Assembly: GCF_000142805.1 (NCBI RefSeq)
Contig: NC_013082.1
Coordinates: 1,116,001-1,180,000 of the forward strand
Reading direction: 5' to 3'
Length of the DNA: 64,000 bases
From: Lachancea thermotolerans CBS 6340
Lineage: Eukaryota > Ascomycota > Saccharomycetes > Saccharomycetales > Saccharomycetaceae
The notes beneath the pieces were generated by a model. It did not search any database. It had not been told where the DNA came from and worked only from the letters and a program-made list of their open reading frames with translations. Both the position numbers and the translations under genes were made by a program. Positions 1 to 8,632 of the stretch are shown here, piece after piece; position 1 is the stretch's first letter, and each line of letters starts with the position of its first letter.

Positions 1-48
1 GCTCGCTTGCTAACCTCGCTTATTTTATATGACGTCTACACATTCTGC

Positions 49-893
49 CTAGTTCTCGCCCCGCTTCTGCTTCTTCTTCTCGAGTTCCTGCTGTTTCTCT
101 TGCTCAATTTCGTCGACGTACTTGCCGATGTCGTCGCTTGACAGGTTGGCGATTTGAGACGCAGGGCGGACAACAGTGATCTCGATGTTCTTGGCGCCCG
201 TCTGCACCACTTCCAACAGCGCCTTAACGGTGAGCTTGACACACTCCTGCTCTGTGGCAGGAGGCGCGTCGCGCGCATAGTTCTTCTCGAGGAACTCGCG
301 CACGGTCTTGCTATTCCTGCCAATGGCCTGGGCGCTCCAAGCAGAGTACACACCACTGGGCTCAGTCTGGTACAGCTTTGGGGTCGTATCACGAGGATCA
401 AAACCCGCAATCAATGTCGACACACCAAAGGGTCTCACACCGCCGGATTGCGTGTATTTCTGCTGCACCCCTGCGACGTACCGCGTCAGGTAATCCACAG
501 AGACAGGGTCCTCGAGTGTGAGCTTGTGCGACTGCGCTTCTACGCGGGCCTTCTCAATAAGGATTCTGCTGTCTGCGTTCAGCCCCGCGAAAGATAGTAC
601 CACATGCGAGTCGATCTTGGCGATTTTGGAAGGAGTAATACGCGGATCCTGCAGCTTCAATGTTGACCGCCTTTCGCAGCCGATGACCACGCAGTCTTTG
701 CCCTTGATCCCTACGGCACAAGTTCCTCTTTTAACTGCTTCCAGAGCATATTCGACTTGGAAAATATGGCCATCAGGTCTAAACTTTAGGTGTTAGGAAA
801 AATAGTTGAATCAACGCACGCCCAATTGGACCGCGCTAGGAATAAATTTCTCACATACGAGAAGATGGAAAGTGCTCTGTCGTAGCCACTCAT
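49..893 (-). CDS. PRE6: 20S proteasome subunit alpha-4 (spliced gene)
   Basis: Alpha-4 subunit of the 20S proteasome core, which forms part of the outer heptameric ring that gates substrate entry. The spliced product is 254 residues, the length I recall for S. cerevisiae Pre6. Exon 1 (859-893) encodes [11 protein letters not shown] plus two bases. Exon 2 (49-778) completes a Ser codon and continues [19 protein letters not shown], the proteasome alpha N-terminal signature. The body carries conserved stretches such as SGLNADSR-like [20 protein letters not shown] and [21 protein letters not shown], and it ends in a Lys/Glu-rich tail. Without the intron the reading frame would lack its N-terminal signature, so splicing is strongly supported. 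A PACE-like box lies 64 bp upstream of the ATG. The left edge of the window is only 48 bp past the stop codon. Confidence 0.96.
779..858 (-). other. Spliceosomal intron in PRE6 (80 nt)
   Basis: The donor is GTATGT, directly after the 35-nt first exon. The acceptor is TTTAG, directly before the codon that restores the Pre6 frame. The best branch site is TCCTAAC (complement of 792-798), one mismatch from TACTAAC and about 14 nt from the acceptor. An earlier AG (AAAG) lies between the branch and the acceptor, but using it would break the frame. As far as I recall the S. cerevisiae gene has no intron. Confidence 0.9.
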
Positions 894-1712
894 TCTCTAA
901 TCCACCTTTAGAGTATCGTGCTTGCCTTTTTGAAGGGCAGTAGAGTTGTACGCTCCGGTGGCGAATGAATTCTTTCAGCACATGTAAATTGGTGCGTAAA
1001 TAGTGAGCGTCAGTTTTCGTGAACTACTTGAAGATCAAACGTGCCATCCACAACTCCTGAGACCTTCGTATTTAGATAGCATTCCTTCCAAAATTTCTGC
1101 CATTAGAAAAACTTTAATGCTATACCTAAAGAAATCCTACTGTTTTTCTGTCTCGGTCAAAGGCTGCTGTTTGGTGTGTTTATTTGGAAGCGAAGATGAA
1201 GCTAATTATTTGATTCTGCGCTGCGAAGAAAACTCACCGTAAGAGCAGCATACGGGTCATATTATTCGTCAGGTTAACTGCGCTCAACATTAATCGTTGA
1301 TTTCTTAGGGTCTTTTAACGCCAGTCATAAAAACGAGCAACTCAACCTTAAAACGCTGGAAAAAATTAATGAGACTGCACAAAACTGCAATAAAGATTCT
1401 TAACAGCTGCTCTGCTCAAATTCTGCAGGGATTTGCTACTGTAGATATATTCGTGCTTCAAAATTGAAGCTTCCTGGACAAACGTAGGCCCCAATTGTCA
1501 TCCCTCAGATAGTACTATGGTACCAAAAAATTTGAAGACATATCGCCTCGGCGAGCCCTCTGAACTAACTCGAAGCATTAAACTATAGCCTCTGAAGGAT
1601 GCAGCCGTTTAAAGTTATAAGTTCAGGTTAATTTACGATTTATTATAATTTACGAATCGGCTGTGTTCTTCAATTTGGTTTGAGCAGTAATTTCCATTCC
1701 AAGGTCTAAGCA
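894..1712. other. Intergenic region between PRE6 and MIM1
   Basis: This 819-bp region lies between divergent genes. Apart from the PACE-like box I see only AT-rich, stop-rich sequence. The small open frames in it use non-ATG starts and show no family signature. No tRNA or clear C/D snoRNA boxes were recognised. Confidence 0.5.
957..965 (+). promoter_or_regulatory. PACE-like proteasome control element
   Basis: GGTGGCGAA differs by one base from the Rpn4 site GGTGGCAAA. It lies 64 bp upstream of the PRE6 start and reads on the strand opposite the gene. The exact PACE box in front of PRE1 at 10131-10139 supports the same regulation here. Confidence 0.6.
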
Positions 1713-2141
1713 ATGGTTGGACAGCTTGCTAGCAAGGTTCCTGAAGAGCTTGCATCAGTGGCCATTCCTGGTCCCACAGCTCCCACAGGCGTCGAAGAGG
1801 GAGATCAGCAAGACGAGCCATTACAAAAGACGGAGGAGGCAGTTGAGGACGAAAGCTACTCGAATGCCTCCGGATTACCATCAGCCCAGAGTAATTCCTG
1901 CATGAAAATTCTTTATTTCGCGGGTTCATGTTCGGTAAATCTTATTCTACCCTTCTTCAATGGCTTAATGTTGGGTTTTGGCGAGCTTATTGCACACGAA
2001 ATCAGCTGGAAATTTAACTGGTTTAGAAGATCTAATTTGGGTTATCGGATCTACCCCGAATCTCGCAAGCTCACTGCCAGACAGCAAACCGAGCTGGATT
2101 CACAAAAAGGAGCTTCCAGGAAAGCCCGTGCGTTCTTATAA
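1713..2141 (+). CDS. MIM1: Mitochondrial outer membrane import factor Mim1
   Basis: Mim1 is the core of the MIM complex, which inserts alpha-helical proteins into the mitochondrial outer membrane and helps assemble TOM. The 142-residue product has a variable acidic N-terminal half (about 1-62) and a conserved C-terminal half. The single membrane segment, about residues 67-93, contains FAGSCSVNLILPF and NGLMLGFGEL, which match the yeast Mim1 segment with its glycine-rich oligomerisation face. It is followed by W(K)FNWF, GY.IYPESRK and a basic C-terminus ending in AFL. The N-terminal domain is longer than the S. cerevisiae version (113 residues in all). The gene is convergent with RPR2 (68-bp gap). 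Membership is certain from the membrane segment; the exact start is the first ATG of the frame. Confidence 0.93.
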   Translation: MVGQLASKVPEELASVAIPGPTAPTGVEEGDQQDEPLQKTEEAVEDESYSNASGLPSAQSNSCMKILYFAGSCSVNLILPFFNGLMLGFGELIAHEISWKFNWFRRSNLGYRIYPESRKLTARQQTELDSQKGASRKARAFL

Positions 2142-2209
2142 GCCGCTCAAATACATGCCCCCGTAAACACCCAAAAATGTATATTACATAACATAAAACC
2201 ATCTCGCGG

Positions 2210-2662
2210 CTACTTTTGGAAGAAGAATAAATTACTAGCCTTCTCCCCATGAGCCTGATAGCTAGGGTTCTTCCCAATAGGGAATCGTTTAGTTTTTCCG
2301 CATGTGCATTCAAGGACTAGTACTCTGTTCACAGGGGTTTTCTGCTTACTATCGTTAAGAACACCTAGCCTTACAGTTCTATTGGGGATTAAAGTTCTTT
2401 GGCAGGCTTTGCACAATGTGCGCTTTAAACCGGGTGCCAGAGAGCTTTTGGTTTTCTTTTGGATTAAATCAAGGTTTTTCGCATACATCCTCGCCAGCGC
2501 GTTGTTCTCATCTTGGTCATTAACGATAGTATGGAAAGTCGACAGGTGAAATAAGTAGTTTAGACGCTGAAGGTGCTCTTTGTTCGAAATTGTTTTTGGA
2601 GGAGCCACTAGCAGAACACCATGTTCGTCAACCTTGGCGGCTCTTTTCGATTTCCCAGCCAT
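2210..2662 (-). CDS. RPR2: RNase P protein subunit Rpr2
   Basis: Subunit of nuclear RNase P, which removes 5' leaders from pre-tRNA. The product has 150 residues (about 144 in S. cerevisiae). The N-terminus has the family pattern ending in a proline-rich LLVAPPKTI, then helices around NKEHLQRLNYLFHLS, then KKTKSSLAPGLKRT. A zinc ribbon follows, with CKAC near residue 82 and CTCG near residue 120, which are the four metal ligands expected. It lies 92 bp upstream of the VLD1-like gene on the same strand, the same pair order as YIR015W-YIR014W in S. cerevisiae. Snm1 (RNase MRP) is related, but sequence and context favour Rpr2. Confidence 0.92.
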   Translation of the reverse strand: MAGKSKRAAKVDEHGVLLVAPPKTISNKEHLQRLNYLFHLSTFHTIVNDQDENNALARMYAKNLDLIQKKTKSSLAPGLKRTLCKACQRTLIPNRTVRLGVLNDSKQKTPVNRVLVLECTCGKTKRFPIGKNPSYQAHGEKASNLFFFQK

Positions 2663-2754
2663 AAAACGTCTTCCAGACCGGTCAAGATACTCTATTGCCT
2701 CTATTGTATCTTACCTGTTTTCTCTGCGTAAAAAAGTTCAACGTGGTTATGCCT

Positions 2755-3390
2755 CTATACGGTGCTACCGTACCTTTCAGCTTGAAGCACATCATGCCTA
2801 TCACTTGTAAATTTGAGTTCGTGAGCTTCAATATTATATGAGTCGAATCTCAAAATACTGAAAATCCCATATCTATGGAATTCATATCCATCGAGGTGTG
2901 TTTCTTGAAGGGTCCCGTCAGGAGAACGGACGCATTTCGTAAAGTTTTCGTCAAATGCCAGAAGCTCTAGTAATAGGATAACCAAGTCAAGACCAAAGAC
3001 GAACAGCTTCCCACCGCGGCCACAATCAAACTCACCAATCACATCAGTAAAGATGTAGCCATGTTTCCAAGAACATACATCTTCTGAAATATCAAATGTG
3101 AGATGGTATCCCATAGAGGAGAAAAACTGCAGAAGGAAAGCAATTTGAAAATACCGTATGCTTCGCATTAGAACTTTGAAAATGGTAGATAACTCCTCAC
3201 CGTGCTCCACTTCTTCAGCACCCACCCTGAACCTGTGCTCGTACAGTATTACCATTTGTTGAATGAACTGCGAAATGAACACCACCAGGACTGAAAGCAC
3301 AGCGTTGGCAAGGGAGTTATCCTTGATGAACCTGATGTAAATCAACACGTAGCACAACATTTCCGCCTGTCCTGCAGCGCGCATATTCAT
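2755..3390 (-). CDS. VLD1: DUF1746 membrane protein, Vld1-like (start uncertain)
   Basis: In S. cerevisiae the counterpart YIR014W directs the Dsc ubiquitin ligase to the vacuole. The product shows at least three hydrophobic stretches: around LCYVLIYIRFI, LANAVLSVLVVFISQFIQ and LFVFGLDLVILLLELLAF. The last is followed by a soluble tail. Order next to RPR2 matches S. cerevisiae. The start is a problem. The open frame extends upstream to about 3460 without an ATG and is then closed by a stop, so the first in-frame ATG (3388-3390) gives only 211 residues, shorter than I recall for Vld1. The skipped part (KVLLNFLAKTKKDAG) looks coding, so an unrecognised upstream exon, a non-ATG start or a sequence error is possible. 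Family call good, boundary poor. Confidence 0.7.
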   Translation of the reverse strand: MNMRAAGQAEMLCYVLIYIRFIKDNSLANAVLSVLVVFISQFIQQMVILYEHRFRVGAEEVEHGEELSTIFKVLMRSIRYFQIAFLLQFFSSMGYHLTFDISEDVCSWKHGYIFTDVIGEFDCGRGGKLFVFGLDLVILLLELLAFDENFTKCVRSPDGTLQETHLDGYEFHRYGIFSILRFDSYNIEAHELKFTSDRHDVLQAERYGSTV

Positions 3391-3925
3391 TCTAGGCCCA
3401 GCGTCTTTTTTGGTTTTAGCTAAGAAGTTGAGAAGAACCTTATTCAACCCTGAAAAATATGGTCAGTATTGCTGTTCCAACCATCATCGCGAAATGAAGG
3501 AACAGATGAAGGAAAAAAAGATCTCGTGGCCTGCAACGTCCCGCCAAAGTACAGACTTATGGCTCTTTTTGACTGGCACGAACGTCCCCATTTCCGACGC
3601 TAATTGAATCCAATACCGCTTTTTATTCGAAGATTATTAATATGAAAAAAAGCGGCCCTTCACAACTAACAAAAACAAAAAGTGACATGGCAACGTTTCA
3701 CAGAGAACTCTGTATGAGACCAAGAGAGTATGATGGAAACCTCGTCTTTGAGGCATTTACTGCTATTTGCCACGTAAATCGTGTAAAATGATACTTCGAG
3801 ACTGGATATTTTTACTTCTACAGAAGACGTAACGTGCATTCGCCCATCTCACTAGAAATATACCACTTCTTGATTTTAATTGCTGTGGAGAAAAGCGCAC
3901 AAGTGGGAAATAAGCAGTTGAACCT
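3391..3925. other. Divergent promoter region VLD1-like / MDM38
   Basis: This 535-bp region may hold the missing N-terminal coding part of the VLD1-like gene near 3391-3591. An ATG at 3589-3591 (minus strand) opens a 35-codon frame that does not join the downstream frame. Otherwise AT-rich sequence with no recognised element. Confidence 0.4.
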
Positions 3926-5587
3926 ATGTTCCGTTCAACTTCTCATATGCGGCCTGCAGCTTTTCTGCTCAGAAGTACTCTCAAATCAAGAGATCTAAAG
4001 ATTTCGATACTGCAACCTACCGCTACGCTTGCTTTGAGCCAGATCAGATGCAATTCAACGACAACAACTGTAGCGAAACACTCCAAAGAGCCTCCTAAAG
4101 AGGAAAACAAGGCACAAGTTGCTGCAAAGCCCAAACCAAAGGAGCCATTAATGCAGAGGATCAAGCACGAGATTAGACATTATGTCAACGGTACTAAACT
4201 GTTGGGCTATGAAATAAAAATATCGACAAAATTGCTAGTTAAGCTAGTTGAGGGGTACGAATTGTCCAGGCGTGAAAAAAACCAGCTGAAGAGGACTATG
4301 GGCGATGTATTCCGTCTGGTGCCCTTTAGCGCCTTCCTTATTATTCCATTTGCAGAACTTCTTCTTCCCGTCGCACTTAAGGTTTTCCCTAATTTATTGC
4401 CTTCCACTTATGAGTCTGGGAGTGAAAAGCAGCTAAAGAAAAAGAAGTTGGATGACATAAGAGTCAATACATCTAATTTCTTGCAAGATACGCTTGAAGA
4501 ATCTTCACTCATCAGCTATAACTCAATCGAAAGCGCTGAAAAGAAAAAGCGGTTCCTAAGTTTCTTCAAGAAACTGAATTCTCCAAAGAACGGTAACGCC
4601 AACGTGTTCACTCATGACGAAATCGTGGCCGTGGCACAGATGTTCAAGAATGACAGTGTTTTGGATAACCTTTCAAGACCTCAATTGGTAGCCATTGCGA
4701 AGTACATGTCGCTTAGACCTTTTGGGAATGATAACATGTTACGCTACCAAATTCGTTACAACTTAAAGAAAATTATGGAAGACGACAAGATAATTGACTA
4801 TGAGGGCGCAGATGCCTTATCAAACGAGGAACTTTATCAAGCCTGCATCTCTCGAGGAATCAAAACATTTGGTGTTAAACGCGAAGACCTGATTGACAAC
4901 ATGAAAATATGGCTAGAGTTGAGATTGAGACACAAAGTTCCAAGCGTTTTGATGATATTAAGTAGTGCATACACATTCGGGGGCCTCCAGATGGAGGAAG
5001 TCAATGCACAATCAACATCTGCTGCGAAGGTTGAGGACAACAAGTTTAACAAGCTTATGGACCTTAACTATAATGGTATTTTACAGGTGTTGAGCTCAAT
5101 TCCAGATCCCGTCTACAACGTCGCTAAGCTTGATGTCAGTGAGTCTAAGGAACAGAAACAGCCTGCTGCAGCTGAGACGGAAACAGCTGAGACTAAAAAA
5201 CCCGAGGAGGTGACATCGAAGGCCGAGGCCGCCACCACTGAAGGCACCGAAGCTAAGGCCTCGTCAGAAGCCTCACAGGCTACCTCTCTCGCAGAATCTG
5301 CCTCAGAAAAGAGGCCATCGCAGCAGCAGGAAGAAGAGAAACCAGAGCGTCGCGAGGAAGAAGAGGAAGAAGAGGAAGCACCAGAGCGCCGCTCCGATGA
5401 TAACGAATTCAAACTCAATGTGTTAAAGGAACAAGAAGCTTTAATTAAGCAAGAAGAGGAGGAGGCAAAGAAGAGAACTGACTCAAGACAAGTCATTGAC
5501 GATAACATTGTTCTTGATGAGGAGGTAACAAGTCCTCCAGTTCCCGCGAAAGATGCTCCTGTGACATCTGTCGCCAAAAAGGAATAA
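3926..5587 (+). CDS. MDM38: LETM1-family inner membrane protein Mdm38
   Basis: Mitochondrial inner-membrane protein of the LETM1 family, involved in K+/H+ homeostasis and in binding mitochondrial ribosomes for export of translation products. The 553-residue product starts with a basic, Ser/Thr-rich presequence (about 1-50). It then has the LETM1 core: an amphipathic region with [15 protein letters not shown], the single membrane span around [20 protein letters not shown] (about 131-150) followed by PSTYES, and the ribosome-binding domain with [17 protein letters not shown] and the helix [11 protein letters not shown]. From about residue 410 the tail is low-complexity, rich in Glu, Ala and Lys, and longer than in the paralogue Ylh47 at 44224-45465. 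The gene order MIM1 ... MDM38 matches YOL026C-YOL027C. Confidence 0.95.
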   Translation: MFRSTSHMRPAAFLLRSTLKSRDLKISILQPTATLALSQIRCNSTTTTVAKHSKEPPKEENKAQVAAKPKPKEPLMQRIKHEIRHYVNGTKLLGYEIKISTKLLVKLVEGYELSRREKNQLKRTMGDVFRLVPFSAFLIIPFAELLLPVALKVFPNLLPSTYESGSEKQLKKKKLDDIRVNTSNFLQDTLEESSLISYNSIESAEKKKRFLSFFKKLNSPKNGNANVFTHDEIVAVAQMFKNDSVLDNLSRPQLVAIAKYMSLRPFGNDNMLRYQIRYNLKKIMEDDKIIDYEGADALSNEELYQACISRGIKTFGVKREDLIDNMKIWLELRLRHKVPSVLMILSSAYTFGGLQMEEVNAQSTSAAKVEDNKFNKLMDLNYNGILQVLSSIPDPVYNVAKLDVSESKEQKQPAAAETETAETKKPEEVTSKAEAATTEGTEAKASSEASQATSLAESASEKRPSQQQEEEKPERREEEEEEEEAPERRSDDNEFKLNVLKEQEALIKQEEEEAKKRTDSRQVIDDNIVLDEEVTSPPVPAKDAPVTSVAKKE

Positions 5588-5735
5588 TCTATATATTCAA
5601 TCATGCATATATTGTTAACTGTGTAATAAGAACACGAATCGTCATGAGCCAACAATCTTAGCGAAGCTTGAAAGCAGAAATCATGAATCAACTTTTACTA
5701 CAAAAGTAGCTGAGCGTTATAATCAGTCTATATCG

Positions 5736-5807
5736 TCCGATATAGTGTAACGGCTATCACACCTCGCTTTCACCGTGGAGACCCGGGTTCAACTCCCGGT
5801 ATCGGAG
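5736..5807 (+). tRNA. tRNA-Glu (UUC)
   Basis: A 72-nt tRNA gene with the 7-bp acceptor stem TCCGATA/TATCGGA and discriminator G. The D-arm AGTGTAACGGCT and the T-arm CCGGG-TTCAACT-CCCGG give A- and B-box promoters. The anticodon loop CTTTCAC carries TTC, reading GAA/GAG glutamate codons. There is no intron. A run of six T (5809-5814) follows directly as the Pol III terminator. The anticodon stem CCTCG/CGTGG contains a central T-T mismatch, which the S. cerevisiae tRNA-Glu lacks as I remember it. Confidence 0.96.
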
Positions 5808-5808
5808 A

Positions 5809-5814
5809 TTTTTT
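5809..5814 (+). terminator. RNA polymerase III terminator of tRNA-Glu
   Basis: A run of six T on the coding strand starts two bases after the mature tRNA end, as expected for Pol III termination. Confidence 0.85.
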
Positions 5815-6320
5815 AAAATGTATTCTGCGTGGCAGTTGTGGAAGCGTTAACAATCCGAACTCATAGGAATCGTCAGTTTGTATAGGCTTTGACACCTCGT
5901 ACAGTTTATGTGTCTATTGAAAACGGCTTGTCTTTCATTCTGATTTCCGCAAAAGCACGCAGGTGTTTCAATGATTTACATCCTATCATTGGCCATTATT
6001 TTTGGTTCGCGACAGTATTGATTTCTTCAGAAATTTCACACACGCTTTTCCGATTAGACTGAGTTAACTTGGTATCGAAATTTTGGTTTTGGGTTTTTGA
6101 AATTTTAGGGATTTGATCTCATAGAGTTTCTCCTTAACATACATACAAAACGACTTGAAGGAGCCCCGAAACCTGAAACCTGACACCTGTAGCTCCTATT
6201 ACAGGTTGGATGAACGTATCCGGGCAAAAATTTAAAGCTTCCTCGACTCCATAGCTGTGAACGCTGCAATTACTCGCAGGTCCTTCACGCCATCTAAAGT
6301 TCTTGAGACGAGCCATTACA
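5815..6320. other. Intergenic region, EGH1 promoter
   Basis: About 500 bp between tRNA-Glu and EGH1. It is AT-rich with no recognised regulatory motif. No long-terminal-repeat remains were recognised next to the tRNA, although tRNA genes are common insertion targets in yeasts. Confidence 0.4.
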
Positions 6321-8555
6321 ATGCTCGACAAGATACATGTTTCGCCAAATGGCGAGTTTACTGACTCAGGTGGGAAACAAATTCAATTGAGAGGTGTTAA
6401 CTTAGATCCTACGGTTAAGTACCCTTCAGTGCCTCACAACACAAGCCACAGCCCACTATTCCAATCCTTTTTCGATGATGCAGAGAGGGTTAGCTTTGTG
6501 AACCATCCGATGCACTTAAATGAGGTTGAACAACATATTCAAAACTTAAAAGATCTGGGTTACAACGCTATACGGTATCCATTCACTTGGGAATCACTGG
6601 AGCATGGTGGCCCCGGGGTATACGATTATGAATACATTGATTACACTATTAAGGTTCTGAAGAAAATTTACGAAGTGGGTGGTATTTATGTCTATCTGGA
6701 TCCTCATCAAGACGTGTGGTCTCGCTTCACGGGTGGCTCTGGTGCTCCTTTGTGGACGCTTTACTGCGCAGGCTTTAAGCCACAAAATTTTGGGGAAACC
6801 GAAGCGGCAATTCTCCAAAATACATATATTGATCCTGATTCAAAAGAAGAAAAGAGGCCCTATCCTAAGATGCTGTGGCCCACCAATTACTATAGGCTAG
6901 CCGCTCAAACTATGCTTACCTTGTTTTTTGGTGGCCGAGAATTTGCTCCTAAATGCATAATTAATGGCCAAAATATACAGAATTACCTTCAAGAGAAATT
7001 TATAAACGCGGTTATGACACTTTATTCTCAAATAATTGAAAAAGCTCCCGAACTTTTTGCTGGTAATTGCGTCATCGGACTAGAGACCATGAATGAACCT
7101 AGCACTGGATATTTTACAGATTTTGATCTGTCTCAAATCCCAAAGGATCGAAAGCTTAGGAAAGGGACCACACCGACGGCATTCCAATCATTCCAACTTG
7201 GAGAAGGCATGGCTGTGACAGTTGACGTTTACGACATTTCTGTTATAGGGCCGAGAAAAACAGGTACTACTCGAATCGATCCCAATGGTCGATCAGCTTG
7301 GCTTTCTAAATTTGAAAGAGATAAAATTGATGACCTCTATAACTGGGAAAGAAGCGACAAGTGGGAAGCAGGAGTGTGCATTTGGAGGCTACACGAAGTG
7401 TGGAAAAAGGAACCAAAAGACCAGCCAATTTTGAAGAAGCCAAAATTCTTTGCTAATGATCCTTCTTCGGGTGCTACCATCGACATGCGTTTTTTTATTA
7501 ACAACTTGTTTCTAAATTTTTACCAGCGCTACCGTGAGAGGTTTAGGGATATTGATAAAGAATCTTTCTTGTTTCTGCAGCCCCCAACACTGCAGCAACC
7601 TCCAGAGATAAAGAACACAGCCTTGATTGATGACAAGACAGTATATGCCTGCCACTTCTATGATGGCATGTCACTCATGTTTAAATCCTGGAATCGAATT
7701 TACAACGTTGATACATTGGGGATTTTGAGGGGCAGATACAAAAACCCGATATTCAGCTTAGTGCTAGGAGAAGCAAACATCCGTAAGTGCTTGAGAAGGC
7801 AACTTGCAGAAATGAAGCAAGAAGGGAAGGACTTTTTGGGACAACGTGTTCCTGTCTTTTTTACTGAAATCGGCATGCCATTTGACATGGATGACAAGAA
7901 GGCCTACAAAAATGGAGATTTTAGTTCTCAACTTGCAGCAATGGACGCCTTAGGGTATGCTTTAGAAGGCAGCAACCTTTCTTTTAGTCTCTGGTGCTAC
8001 TGCACCGAGAATTCCCACAAGTGGGGGGATTCCTGGAATAATGAAGATTTCTCGATCTGGAGCAAGGATGATGTGTCAGGCAATCAAGCGGCTACCCAGT
8101 TTGATGTCAAGCTACAGAATGACTCTGATGTCGTATCTTCCTTCTCTACAATTCCGCATGGACATATAAGTGAAGTTTCACTGGAAGAGAAAAAATCGGC
8201 CCCGTTTCTTAATGGGATCCGAGCACTACATGCCATTCTTCGTCCATACCCACTCAAAGTGTCTGGTCAATTCAAAAATGCAGAGTTTGACTTAACAGGA
8301 AAAGAATATAAACTTATGATTGATTCAAATGTTGAGGACAGTGGTTCTAACCATACTTTAATTTACCTCCCAAAAATCCATTTTCCAATGGGCCAAACCT
8401 CTATCAAGACGACATCTGGAACATTTTTGTATGACCCCGACAAACAAATTCTGAGATGGTCACATGAAACTGGTATCCAGACCATAACGCTTAACAAAGT
8501 CTCTGAGAGCTCAGAACCTGCAAGTGGAGATCCAGAGGGATGCAAAGTCATGTAA
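6321..8555 (+). CDS. EGH1: Steryl-beta-glucosidase, GH5 family (Egh1)
   Basis: Hydrolyses ergosteryl-beta-glucoside to ergosterol and glucose, in the cytosol or at the vacuole. The product has 744 residues (about 764 in S. cerevisiae). The GH5 barrel begins with QLRGVNLDP and carries YPFTWESLEH and LDPHQDVWSRF. The general acid Glu lies in LETMNEP near residue 259 and the nucleophile Glu in FFTEIGMPFD near residue 516. WCYCTENSHKWGDSWNNEDFS is the expected late barrel signature. A C-terminal beta-rich domain follows and the protein ends CKVM; whether that Cys is lipidated is unknown. The ATG at 6321 gives MLDKIHVSPNGEF, aligned with the yeast start; the frame extends upstream only through a TTG codon. 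Convergent with PRI1 (77-bp gap), the same pair as YIR007W-YIR008C. Confidence 0.95.
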   Translation: MLDKIHVSPNGEFTDSGGKQIQLRGVNLDPTVKYPSVPHNTSHSPLFQSFFDDAERVSFVNHPMHLNEVEQHIQNLKDLGYNAIRYPFTWESLEHGGPGVYDYEYIDYTIKVLKKIYEVGGIYVYLDPHQDVWSRFTGGSGAPLWTLYCAGFKPQNFGETEAAILQNTYIDPDSKEEKRPYPKMLWPTNYYRLAAQTMLTLFFGGREFAPKCIINGQNIQNYLQEKFINAVMTLYSQIIEKAPELFAGNCVIGLETMNEPSTGYFTDFDLSQIPKDRKLRKGTTPTAFQSFQLGEGMAVTVDVYDISVIGPRKTGTTRIDPNGRSAWLSKFERDKIDDLYNWERSDKWEAGVCIWRLHEVWKKEPKDQPILKKPKFFANDPSSGATIDMRFFINNLFLNFYQRYRERFRDIDKESFLFLQPPTLQQPPEIKNTALIDDKTVYACHFYDGMSLMFKSWNRIYNVDTLGILRGRYKNPIFSLVLGEANIRKCLRRQLAEMKQEGKDFLGQRVPVFFTEIGMPFDMDDKKAYKNGDFSSQLAAMDALGYALEGSNLSFSLWCYCTENSHKWGDSWNNEDFSIWSKDDVSGNQAATQFDVKLQNDSDVVSSFSTIPHGHISEVSLEEKKSAPFLNGIRALHAILRPYPLKVSGQFKNAEFDLTGKEYKLMIDSNVEDSGSNHTLIYLPKIHFPMGQTSIKTTSGTFLYDPDKQILRWSHETGIQTITLNKVSESSEPASGDPEGCKVM

Positions 8556-8632
8556 ACCACGGGTTTCGACCCACAAGAATTAAATAATTACATAATGCAG
8601 ATAGTAGTGCGTGTGTAGATACTCAAAGAATA

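Noticed and set aside
3391-3591. Upstream exon of the VLD1-like gene from the ATG at 3591
   Set aside because: No donor site of any accepted yeast type gives a reading frame that joins the downstream acceptor.
6303-6320. TTG/GTG extensions of EGH1, PRP22, HEM14, BIM1, AFG3, MRPS5, CTR1, CTF4 and others
   Set aside because: Nuclear yeast genes start at ATG; in each case the first in-frame ATG gives an N-terminus compatible with the family.
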